Source of the DNA: Bacteroidales bacterium
GTDB lineage: Bacteria > Bacteroidota > Bacteroidia > Bacteroidales > UBA7960
Direction: 5' to 3'
Assembly (NCBI GenBank): GCA_003557805.1
Contig: PWNY01000236.1
Coordinates: 1 to 5,042, forward strand
Length of the DNA: 5,042 nt
Below, piece by piece: positions 1-5,042 of this stretch (position 1 is its first letter; each line of letters begins with the position of its first letter). The translations under genes and the position numbers were made by a program. Under the pieces are notes generated by a model that made no database searches, was not told the origin of the DNA, and saw only the letters and a program-made list of their open reading frames with translations.

Positions 1-30
1 AATACAGTTGCAACACTGCCTGACTTCTAG
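1..30 (+). pseudogene. Upstream coding remnant of the adaptor gene, ending in an in-frame TAG
   Basis: Read in the same frame as the adaptor ORF that follows, the first nine codons give NTVATLPDF, then TAG at 28-30, then Gly and the Met at 34. In HlyD/MacA-type adaptors of Bacteroidota, an 'ATLPD(F/L)' strand leads directly into the 'TYVNE(V/I)DI' strand of the beta-barrel domain. This stretch therefore looks like continuous gene sequence broken by a single nonsense codon, not an intergenic region. No frameshift is needed, since both sides are in the same frame. A single change from a sense codon such as TCG, AAG or CAG would explain it. It could be a true inactivating mutation, a strain polymorphism, or a sequencing/assembly error. 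The upstream part of the gene is outside the window. Confidence 0.6.
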
Positions 31-33
31 GGA

Positions 34-522
34 ATGTTGTCACGAACTTATGTAAACGATATTGATATCAGCAAGATAAAAACAAACCAGCCCGCCGAGG
101 TAGTGGTGGATGCTTTTCCCGACAGGACATTTACAGGCTTCGTAACCGAGGTTGCGAATATCGGAGAACAGAGGCCCAACCAGGACGCCAGGGTATTTGA
201 GGTAAGGATTGAGATCAATGAATCCGACACCATTATGAGGCCGGCAATGACCACGAAAAACACCATTATAACACATGTTGAGGAGGATGTGTTGTTCATA
301 CCGATCGAAGGTATACATACCCAGGACGGAGTTAGCTTTGTTTACAGGTGCGGGGGCGGAAACAGGGTCTACAAGCAGGAGGTTATTACAGGTATGCGCA
401 ATGAGAATGAGATAGTGATACGCCAGGGACTCACTGAAGATGACATGATCCATCTCACGGTTCCGCCTAATGCTGACGACATGCCAGTCACACGGCTTCA
501 GTCTGCTTTACACACAGAATAA
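34..522 (+). CDS. Efflux periplasmic adaptor (HlyD/MacA-type membrane fusion protein), C-terminal part
   Basis: This is the C-terminal part of a membrane fusion protein, which bridges an inner-membrane exporter and an outer-membrane channel in the periplasm. The first 60 or so residues (SRTYVNDIDISKIKTNQPAE, then VDAFPDRTFTGFVTEVANIG) match the beta-barrel domain. The rest, with VLFIPIEGI, a 'VYRCGGGNRVYKQEVITG' strand pair and 'IVIRQGLTEDDMIHL', matches the membrane-proximal domain that ends these proteins. The lipoyl/hairpin domains and N-terminal signal or anchor are absent because they lie upstream. ATG 34 is an internal Met of the family alignment, not a natural start: it follows the in-frame TAG at 28-30 by one codon and has no spaced ribosome binding site (AGGGA abuts it). 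Family identity is firm. Whether a functional protein is made is doubtful unless the TAG is an error or is suppressed. The permease gene starts 11 bp after the TAA, which suggests one operon. Confidence 0.82.
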   Translation: MLSRTYVNDIDISKIKTNQPAEVVVDAFPDRTFTGFVTEVANIGEQRPNQDARVFEVRIEINESDTIMRPAMTTKNTIITHVEEDVLFIPIEGIHTQDGVSFVYRCGGGNRVYKQEVITGMRNENEIVIRQGLTEDDMIHLTVPPNADDMPVTRLQSALHTE

Positions 523-533
523 CAAAAAGTCAT

Positions 534-1895
534 ATGCCGTATCTTGAAAAATATTATCACAACTTCAATATAGCATTTGAAGCTGTCCTGGCAAACAGGT
601 TCCGTTCAATACTGACAGCTTTGGGCATTATTTTCGGGGTGGCCGCAGTTATTGCCATGCTGGCAATAGGTAATGGCGCACGCCAGGAAATCCTTGACCA
701 GATGAAGATGGTCGGTATCAATAATGTCATTATTCGCCCAATTTATGCAGAAGATGACAGCTCGGACGAAACCCTCAGGGGAAGGTTCTCACCCGGGCTG
801 ACCCTGCAGGATGTAGAAAGTATAAAAAACATCATTCCGACTGTGCAGAGGGTGAGCCCTGAGGTTGAGATAAGTGCATTTGCAATGGTGGGAGATATAC
901 GTAGACCCGTGAGGGTAGCCGGGATTACCCCGGAATATTTCGATGTGTTTTCACTTGGCCTCTCACGAGGCAAGATGTTTACAGAGGATGATATGGCGGA
1001 AGGTGCACCTGTGGCTGTTATAGGTAACAACATCAGGGCAATATTCTTCGGCAATACTGACCCCATAGGCAAGCAGATAAAGGCCGGGAACAACTGGCTT
1101 ACCGTCATCGGGGTTGTCGAGGACCGCATGGTTACTGAAGACGCTGTCAGGAGCCTGGGAGTTAGCGAGTTTAACAATGTTATTTATACCCCTGTACAGA
1201 CAATGCTGTTAAGGTTCCAGGACAGGTCGGTGGTAAAGTTAGAGGAGATACAGAGAACACGCAGTGGAGGAAGAGGCCGTGGCGGAGTTGTCATTATAAA
1301 TACAGGCAACAGCAATGGCAACGGCGAAATGCAATATGAAAACTACCATCAGCTAGACAGGGTTGTGGTTCAGGTCGAAAGCTCTGACCAGCTTGTAACT
1401 ACCGCTGATGTAGTAAGACGAATGCTGATAAGAAGGCATAACCAGGTTGGGGACTTCGAGGTTATTATTCCCGAACTGCTGCTTGAACAGGAACAAAGAA
1501 CTCGCGATATATTCAATATAGTGTTGGGGGCTATCGCGGGAATATCCCTTGTTGTAGGGGGAATAGGGATAATGAACATTATGCTCGCCTCGGTCATGGA
1601 AAGGACAAAGGAGATCGGTATAAGGCTTGCCGTCGGGGCAAAAAAGACCGATGTGGTGTTCCAGTTCCTTTCAGAGTCAACATTAATAAGCGTTGCCGGT
1701 GGCATAATCGGTATCTTTTTAGGGATTGGACTTTCAAGGTCAATAATGCATATTACAGATATATTGACCATTGTATCAATGGCCTCGATCATCATATCTT
1801 TTGGAGTTGCAGCCACCGTAGGTATAGCATTCGGGTATATGCCTGCAAAAAAGGCAGCGGCCAAAGATCCTGTCACTTCCCTTCGCTACGAATAA
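534..1895 (+). CDS. MacB/FtsX-type ABC transporter permease
   Basis: A 453-residue inner-membrane permease of the MacB type. Order of parts: short cytoplasmic N-terminus with an amphipathic 'FNIAFEAVLANRFRS'; TM1 about 24-46; MacB periplasmic core domain about 48-320; then the FtsX domain with TM2 about 327-352 (IVLGAIAGISLVVGGIGIMN), the conserved cytoplasmic loop 'ERTKEIGIRLAVGAKKTDV' (356-374), TM3 about 382-402, TM4 about 411-436 and the usual tail 'AAAKDPVTSLRYE'. There is no nucleotide-binding domain: E. coli MacB is about 650 residues with an N-terminal ATPase, so this protein needs a separate ATPase, probably encoded upstream. Residues about 241-266 form a Gly/Arg/Asn-rich stretch in the periplasmic domain. 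The ATG at 534 fits the family N-terminus. It has no Shine-Dalgarno sequence and probably depends on coupling to the adaptor gene 11 bp upstream. The likely role is adaptor-assisted export across the envelope; the substrate cannot be told. Confidence 0.9.
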   Translation: MPYLEKYYHNFNIAFEAVLANRFRSILTALGIIFGVAAVIAMLAIGNGARQEILDQMKMVGINNVIIRPIYAEDDSSDETLRGRFSPGLTLQDVESIKNIIPTVQRVSPEVEISAFAMVGDIRRPVRVAGITPEYFDVFSLGLSRGKMFTEDDMAEGAPVAVIGNNIRAIFFGNTDPIGKQIKAGNNWLTVIGVVEDRMVTEDAVRSLGVSEFNNVIYTPVQTMLLRFQDRSVVKLEEIQRTRSGGRGRGGVVIINTGNSNGNGEMQYENYHQLDRVVVQVESSDQLVTTADVVRRMLIRRHNQVGDFEVIIPELLLEQEQRTRDIFNIVLGAIAGISLVVGGIGIMNIMLASVMERTKEIGIRLAVGAKKTDVVFQFLSESTLISVAGGIIGIFLGIGLSRSIMHITDILTIVSMASIIISFGVAATVGIAFGYMPAKKAAAKDPVTSLRYE

Positions 1896-1951
1896 CAAGC
1901 TTCATGGAAAAGCTGGAACTGCCAGCCCTATGAATTGTTCCCGGTCTTCAT

Positions 1952-1959
1952 TATATTTG
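1952..1959 (+). promoter_or_regulatory. Possible -7 element of an elbB promoter
   Basis: TATATTTG is an exact match to the Bacteroidota -7 consensus TAnnTTTG. It lies in the 108-bp gap between the permease and elbB genes and would put the transcript start about 40 bases before the ATG at 2004. The nearest upstream TTG (1935-1937) is only 14 bp away, against the usual 19-21, so the -33 half is not supported. An AGGA at 1993-1996, 7 bases before the ATG, is the only convincing Shine-Dalgarno-like site in the window. Confidence 0.3.
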
Positions 1960-2003
1960 TATCTGGTGTGGTGAAATTTTTGTTTAACCAATAGGATACA
2001 GTT

Positions 2004-2657
2004 ATGAAAAAATTCGCAGTAGTTTTATCAGGAAGCGGTGTTTTTGACGGGGCTGAGATACATGAGGCAACCCTCGCAATGTATGCCATAAAGAAACAGG
2101 GTGCAGAATATGATGTCTTTGCTCCCGATATGGAACAGTTCCATGTAGTAAACCATATTACCGGCGAAGATATGAAGGAAAAGCGGAACGTGCTGGTTGA
2201 GGCAGCAAGGATTGCCCGCGGCAAGATAAAACCACTAAATGAGTTTGATCCTGCCGCTTATGATGCCTTGTTGTTCCCCGGTGGTTTTGGGGCTGCAAAA
2301 AACCTTTCCACATTCGCGATTGATGGCCCGGATTGCAGAATAAATATAGACGTCGAGAAGGCAATAAAAGGAATGCATTCAGCCGGGAAGCCCATAGGAG
2401 CGCTTTGCATTGCCCCTGTATTGCTTGCAAAGATGCTTGGCAAAGTAAAACTCACCATTGGCCAGGATGAAGGCACGGCTAAAGCCGTGGGCGTAATGGG
2501 TGCCGTTCATGAAACCACAGACCATGGACAGGTGGTTATGGATGAAGAGAACAAGCTCTTTACAACTCCCTGCTATATGCTGGATGCAGATATAGCCCAG
2601 ATTGGAGAAGGTGCCTTTAATATTGTAAATGCGATGTTAAAACAGCTGGAAGGCTAA
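2004..2657 (+). CDS. elbB: ElbB-type glyoxalase, DJ-1/PfpI superfamily
   Basis: A 217-residue cytosolic protein that aligns along its whole length with E. coli ElbB as I know it. Shared landmarks are the N-terminal 'VLSGSGVFDGAEIHEA' (7-22), 'VVNHITGE' (48-55), 'EAARIARGKIKPL' (66-78), 'LLFPGGFGAAKNLS' (89-102) and the nucleophile elbow 'GALCIAPVLL', with Cys135 as the expected catalytic cysteine. Glu18 is the likely partner acid of DJ-1-type sites. E. coli ElbB has Cys where this protein has Ser11, which lies outside the nucleophile elbow. The family is usually named isoprenoid biosynthesis glyoxalase; E. coli ElbB has a weak glyoxalase III-like activity in vitro, but its cellular role is poorly settled, and eukaryotic relatives are the ES1/GATD3 proteins. 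The start is supported by the family N-terminus MKK and an AGGA 7 bases upstream. The gene ends tail-to-tail with the nitroreductase gene, with overlapping stop codons. Confidence 0.93.
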   Translation: MKKFAVVLSGSGVFDGAEIHEATLAMYAIKKQGAEYDVFAPDMEQFHVVNHITGEDMKEKRNVLVEAARIARGKIKPLNEFDPAAYDALLFPGGFGAAKNLSTFAIDGPDCRINIDVEKAIKGMHSAGKPIGALCIAPVLLAKMLGKVKLTIGQDEGTAKAVGVMGAVHETTDHGQVVMDEENKLFTTPCYMLDADIAQIGEGAFNIVNAMLKQLEG

Positions 2658-2663
2658 TCCAGC
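2637..2663 (-). terminator. Hairpin at the convergent gene ends, terminator-like on the - strand
   Basis: GCTGGA (2645-2650) and TCCAGC (2658-2663) form a perfect 6-bp stem with a 7-base loop holding both overlapping stop codons. Read on the - strand, the stem is followed by TGTTTT, a short U-run, as in a weak intrinsic terminator for the nitroreductase transcript. Read on the + strand, no T-run follows, so termination of elbB here is less clear. A second stem, AGGCT (2651-2655) with AGCCT (2661-2665), would compete with the first. Confidence 0.4.
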
Positions 2664-3247
2664 CTGGCCTCATTGCCAAAGGAGCCGGAAAACACAAGCT
2701 CCCCGAACGGTTTGCGAACACGAGGGGCTTTTTCCATCTTTACAAAATCCCCCTCAAGGCTGTCAGGGCTATCCTGGTAGCCAAGGGCCATCATTGTCAG
2801 AGGTACATAATCTTCAGGTATTGAGAACAGCTCCCTTGCCTTATCTGCACTGAACCCTCCCATCTGGTGAACAACCAGGCCCTCGGCCTCTGCCTGGAAA
2901 GTAATGTATGCCATACTCTGGCCAACATCATACTGGTAAACCTTATTAGTACCTCCCTTTGAGGAAGACTGCTTTCCAATTGACATAATCAGAACAGCTG
3001 CACTTTTTGCCCAGTCCTGGTTAAACTTCACCATGCATTCATAGAGTTTGTCCCAGCTATCATCCCCCTTTTCCCCTACAATGAAACGCCATGGCTGTTC
3101 GTTGAAACTCGAAGGTGCCCAGCGGGCCGCCTCAAAAATCCTCCGGAGTTTTGCAGGGTCCACTTTTTTTTCACTGAAGGACCTGGGGCTCCATCTGTTT
3201 TTTATAATTGGGTGAATGTCAAGATTTGTAATTGCTGGTTTTTTCAT
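2654..3247 (-). CDS. Nitroreductase family protein (FMN-dependent oxidoreductase)
   Basis: A 197-residue protein of the NfsB/FRase-like nitroreductase fold, typically a homodimer that uses NAD(P)H and FMN to reduce nitro compounds, quinones or similar acceptors in the cytosol. The phosphate/FMN-binding 'RWSPRSFSE' is at 18-26, the active-site segment 'AARWAPSSFNEQPWRF' at 40-55, the dimer-side 'AYITFQAEAEGLVVHQMGGF' at 113-132, and the late 'MMALGYQD' (152-159) and 'RVRKPFGELVF' (176-186) complete the usual FMN site. Length is normal for the short subfamily. The ATG at 3245-3247 fits the family N-terminus and has an A/T-rich leader without a Shine-Dalgarno sequence. The gene ends in TAG, overlapping the elbB TAA. 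It diverges from tyrS across 130 bp, so it is probably transcribed alone. The physiological substrate cannot be deduced. An A8 run (T8 at 3164-3171 on the + strand) lies in codons for Glu-Lys-Lys. Confidence 0.93.
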   Translation of the reverse strand: MKKPAITNLDIHPIIKNRWSPRSFSEKKVDPAKLRRIFEAARWAPSSFNEQPWRFIVGEKGDDSWDKLYECMVKFNQDWAKSAAVLIMSIGKQSSSKGGTNKVYQYDVGQSMAYITFQAEAEGLVVHQMGGFSADKARELFSIPEDYVPLTMMALGYQDSPDSLEGDFVKMEKAPRVRKPFGELVFSGSFGNEARLD

Positions 3248-3271
3248 ATATCTATATATTTATGTGTTTGT

Positions 3272-3300
3272 TTAATCTATCGGCTAAAAAATACAACAAA
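3272..3300 (-). promoter_or_regulatory. Possible nitroreductase promoter
   Basis: On the - strand, TTTG (3300-3297) is followed after 17 bp by TAGATTAA (3279-3272), which matches six of the eight positions of TAnnTTTG (counting the two n). This would start the transcript close to 3265, about 18 bases before the ATG. The spacing is a little short and the -7 match is imperfect, so this is only a candidate. Confidence 0.25.
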
Positions 3301-3327
3301 GCAGGCTTGCTATTGTTTATCACCCCA

Positions 3328-3366
3328 ATATTAACAAAGTATTTATCTTTGCGTGTCATATTAACA
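3328..3366 (+). repeat. 9-bp direct repeat flanking the tyrS -7 element
   Basis: ATATTAACA occurs at 3328-3336 and again at 3358-3366, exactly 30 bp apart, close to three helical turns. Between them lies a 5-bp inverted repeat, CAAAG (3335-3339) and CTTTG (3347-3351), the second arm of which is part of the candidate -7 element. The layout would suit a DNA-binding regulator, but the region is A/T-rich and a chance repeat of this size is not very unlikely. Confidence 0.4.
3344..3351 (+). promoter_or_regulatory. Likely -7 element of the tyrS promoter
   Basis: TATCTTTG matches the Bacteroidota -7 consensus TAnnTTTG exactly and ends 26 bases before the tyrS ATG, giving a leader of about 20 bases. 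No TTG lies 19-21 bp upstream (the nearest is 3313-3315, 28 bp away), so the -33 element is weak or unusual. The short leader leaves no room for a T-box or other long leader control. Confidence 0.4.
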
Positions 3367-3377
3367 GAATTATTCAA

Positions 3378-4655
3378 ATGAATTTTATCGAAGAACTCAA
3401 ATGGAGGGGCATGGTACACGACTTTATGCCCGGCACCGAAAAACAGCTGGAAAAGGAGATGACCACAGCATACGTGGGCATTGACCCAACAGCCGACTCG
3501 CTGCATATAGGCCATATGGTGTCCATAATGTTGTTGAAACACCTTCAGCTGGCAGGCCACAAGCCAATAGCACTTATTGGAGGGGCAACCGGCATGATCG
3601 GGGACCCCAGCGGAAAGAGCGAAGAGAGGAACCTGTTGTCTGAAGAGGAGTTGCGTCATAATGAACAGGCGATAAAAGAGCAGTTGCTGAAGTTCCTGGA
3701 TTTTGACCAGGGCCCAAACAAGGCCGAGATAGTGAACAATTACGACTGGATGAAGGATTTTACTTTTCTTGGGTTTTTAAGGGAGGTAGGCAAACACCTT
3801 AGCGTCAACTATATGATGGCAAAAGACTCGGTCAAAAGCAGGCTCGAAACCGGGATATCCTTCACAGAGTTTACATACCAGCTTGTCCAGGGCTATGACT
3901 ATCTTTTCCTTTATCAGAACAAAAACTGCAAGCTGCAGATGGGCGGCAGCGACCAGTGGGGCAATATAACCACCGGTGCAGAGCTGATAAGGAGAAAAAC
4001 AGGAGGAGAGGTGTTCGGTCTTACCTGCCCCCTGATAACCAAAGCCGACGGCAACAAATTCGGAAAAACAGAAAGGGGTAATGTGTGGCTTGACGCCGAA
4101 TATACCTCTCCATATCATTTTTACCAGTTCTGGCTCAACTGCACGGATATTGACACTGAACGATACATTAAGATATTTACCCTAATGCCGAGGCAGGAAA
4201 TTAAGGAGCTGATCGCAGAACATCAAAAGGCGCCCCACCTGAGACAGCTGCAGAAAACACTTGCCGAAGACATAACCATCAGGGTGCACGGCAGGCAGGC
4301 ATATGAAACCGCCGTTGAGGCATCGTCAATACTCTTTGGTAAGGGCACTGCCGACGCTTTGCATAAAATTCCTGAAAAAGTTCTGCTTGCGGTATTTGAA
4401 GGTGTGCCAATGTTTGAAATTCCTGCTGAAGATATCAGTGCCGGTATCGATATGGTTGAGCTGCTTGCCGGCAAAACATCAGTTGCAAAATCCAGAGGCG
4501 AGGCGCGAAGGATGTTAAAAGAGGGCAGTATAAGCATCAACAAGGAAAAAGTCCCGGAAACGGCAACCGTTGACAAGGCTTCACTGATAAACAACAAGTA
4601 TATCCTTTTGCAAAGGGGCAGGAAAAATTATTACCTGGTAAGGGCGGTAATCTAA
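3378..4655 (+). CDS. tyrS: Tyrosine--tRNA ligase (TyrRS)
   Basis: A class I aminoacyl-tRNA synthetase that charges tRNA-Tyr with tyrosine using ATP in the cytosol. All key parts are present in its 425 residues, about the length of E. coli TyrRS (424). The tyrosine pocket begins at 'AYVGIDPTADSLHIGHM' (31-47), with the HIGH signature at 43-46. 'YQLVQGYDYLFLY' (167-179) supplies the Tyr, Gln and Asp that contact the substrate amino group. 'MGGSDQWGNI' (188-197) follows, and the KMSKS equivalent is 'KFGKT' (227-231), the form usual in this enzyme. The C-terminal S4-like RNA-binding domain runs from about 358 to 425. The ATG at 3378 gives the standard N-terminus; it has no Shine-Dalgarno sequence but a strongly A/T-rich leader. 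The gene appears to stand alone: 130 bp from the divergent nitroreductase and 94 bp from the next gene, which has its own promoter candidate. Confidence 0.98.
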   Translation: MNFIEELKWRGMVHDFMPGTEKQLEKEMTTAYVGIDPTADSLHIGHMVSIMLLKHLQLAGHKPIALIGGATGMIGDPSGKSEERNLLSEEELRHNEQAIKEQLLKFLDFDQGPNKAEIVNNYDWMKDFTFLGFLREVGKHLSVNYMMAKDSVKSRLETGISFTEFTYQLVQGYDYLFLYQNKNCKLQMGGSDQWGNITTGAELIRRKTGGEVFGLTCPLITKADGNKFGKTERGNVWLDAEYTSPYHFYQFWLNCTDIDTERYIKIFTLMPRQEIKELIAEHQKAPHLRQLQKTLAEDITIRVHGRQAYETAVEASSILFGKGTADALHKIPEKVLLAVFEGVPMFEIPAEDISAGIDMVELLAGKTSVAKSRGEARRMLKEGSISINKEKVPETATVDKASLINNKYILLQRGRKNYYLVRAVI

Positions 4656-4692
4656 AACAGGGATGATCCGGAAGGCACATTAACAGTCGGGG

Positions 4693-4741
4693 GTGTTGCG
4701 GTGAAGGTTTTAAAATCATATCTTTACAACACACCAAAACC
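4693..4741 (+). repeat. Two interleaved 6-bp inverted repeats over the malic enzyme promoter
   Basis: GTGTTG (4693-4698) pairs with CAACAC (4727-4732), and GGTTTT (4706-4711) pairs with AAAACC (4736-4741). The arms interleave, so both cannot form as simple nested hairpins. The first pair brackets the candidate promoter from its -33 element to its start point, so it may be an operator. A TTTTAAAA palindrome lies at 4708-4715. Chance is possible for repeats of this size. Confidence 0.35.
4696..4726 (+). promoter_or_regulatory. Candidate malic enzyme promoter, -33/-7 pair
   Basis: TTG (4696-4698) and TATCTTTA (4719-4726) are separated by 20 bp, the spacing expected for the Bacteroidota housekeeping sigma factor (TTTG then TAnnTTTG). 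Only the last base of the -7 element departs from consensus. The predicted start is near 4731, leaving a leader of roughly 20 bases before the ATG at 4750. This is the best-formed promoter in the window. Confidence 0.45.
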
Positions 4742-4749
4742 ATTTAGCT

Positions 4750-5042
4750 ATGACCGATTTAAACCTCAATCTCGACAACCTTGAAAAACTAATCCCTGAG
4801 TCATTTACCCAGGAGCAGAAGGCAAAAGCCAAAACCCTCTTTTACAAGGAGCTTGCACTTAGGGCACACCGTTTCTACAACGGTAAAATGCAGACCCTTC
4901 CCAAGGCACCCGTAATGGGATTCAACTGGTTCAACACCTGGTATACCCCGGGGGTTTCAAAGATCTCAACAACCATCCGTGACAACAATGACAGCTCGTA
5001 TGAGCTTACCAACAGGGGCAACCTGGTTGCGGTCGTGAGTGA
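4750..5042 (+). CDS. Malic enzyme (malate dehydrogenase, oxaloacetate-decarboxylating), N-terminal part
   Basis: Ninety-seven codons of an open frame that runs off the window end. After a variable leader of about 30 residues comes 'ALRAHRFYNGKMQTLPKAPV' (36-55), then the malic enzyme signature region 'NTWYTPGVSKIS' (62-73), whose Tyr65 corresponds to the catalytic tyrosine of the family, and 'YELTNRGNLVAVVS' (84-97), which matches the (Y/F)xxTN(R/K)xNxxAVVSDG segment. Family members convert malate to pyruvate and CO2 with reduction of NAD+ or NADP+, linking the TCA cycle to pyruvate. The cofactor cannot be judged because the nucleotide-binding domain is outside the window, as would be any fused phosphotransacetylase-like domain, so I give no gene symbol. 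The ATG at 4750 lacks a Shine-Dalgarno sequence. The 94-bp gap and a good promoter candidate suggest transcription independent of tyrS. Confidence 0.88.
   Translation, partial: MTDLNLNLDNLEKLIPESFTQEQKAKAKTLFYKELALRAHRFYNGKMQTLPKAPVMGFNWFNTWYTPGVSKISTTIRDNNDSSYELTNRGNLVAVVS

Noticed and set aside
28..30. TAG as a reassigned or pyrrolysine codon
   Set aside because: The nitroreductase gene ends in TAG at the normal family length, so TAG acts as a stop here. Nothing in the window suggests pyrrolysine machinery.
743..1876. Long antisense reading frames under the permease gene (743-1177 and 1370-1876, - strand)
   Set aside because: They are mirror images of a well-supported gene, with Ser/Thr-rich translations, no recognisable domain and no promoter.
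1912..1926. GCTGG/CCAGC hairpin after the permease gene as a terminator
   Set aside because: Only a 5-bp stem and no following T-run, so it is not supported as an intrinsic terminator, though the position is suitable.
1928..2224. 98-codon - strand frame across the elbB 5' end
   Set aside because: Shadow of elbB; no motif and no start signal.
3164..3171. A8 run in the nitroreductase gene as a phase-variable or programmed slippage site
   Set aside because: The run encodes normal Glu-Lys-Lys in a poorly conserved loop, and the frame is intact on both sides. Runs of this length are common by chance.
3252..3659. 135-codon - strand frame overlapping the tyrS start and the divergent promoter region
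   Set aside because: Antisense to conserved TyrRS codons and across the A/T-rich promoter gap; the translation resembles no family I know.
4661..4669. GGATGATCC palindrome after tyrS as a terminator
   Set aside because: The loop would be a single base (three if opened), and no T-run follows.
4537..4743. 68-codon - strand frame across the end of tyrS
   Set aside because: Antisense to the S4 domain and the malic enzyme promoter region; Pro/Cys-rich translation with no recognisable feature.

Overview
The window looks like ordinary chromosomal DNA from a member of the Bacteroidota. The clues are starts that mostly lack a Shine-Dalgarno sequence and follow A/T-rich leaders, several matches to the Bacteroidota promoter element TAnnTTTG, and protein sequences of the type seen in that phylum (MacB-like permease, TyrRS, malic enzyme). 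Base composition looks moderate and even throughout. I see no insertion sequence, phage gene, CRISPR array, tRNA or rRNA. The phylum call is an inference from style, not from a marker gene search.

Layout. (1) Positions 1-1895, + strand: the 3' part of a periplasmic adaptor gene (HlyD/MacA type), followed after 11 bp by a complete MacB/FtsX-type ABC permease. These two are most likely the tail of an export operon whose ATPase, and perhaps an outer-membrane channel, lie upstream of the window. The adaptor reading frame carries an in-frame TAG at 28-30 inside conserved family sequence. (2) Positions 2004-2657, + strand: an ElbB-type DJ-1/PfpI-family protein. It converges on (3) positions 2654-3247, - strand: a small FMN nitroreductase. 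The two stop codons overlap and sit in the loop of a hairpin. (4) Positions 3378-4655, + strand: tyrosyl-tRNA synthetase, divergent from the nitroreductase across a 130-bp A/T-rich promoter region. (5) Positions 4750-5042, + strand: the first 97 codons of a malic enzyme that continues beyond the window.

The genes do not form one pathway: an efflux operon tail is followed by separately transcribed housekeeping or metabolic genes. ElbB and the nitroreductase could both deal with reactive small molecules, but convergent placement argues against co-transcription. I found no convincing undescribed system. The items most worth a second look are the amber codon in the adaptor gene, the hairpin around the shared stops at 2645-2663, and repeats around the promoters of tyrS and the malic enzyme gene.
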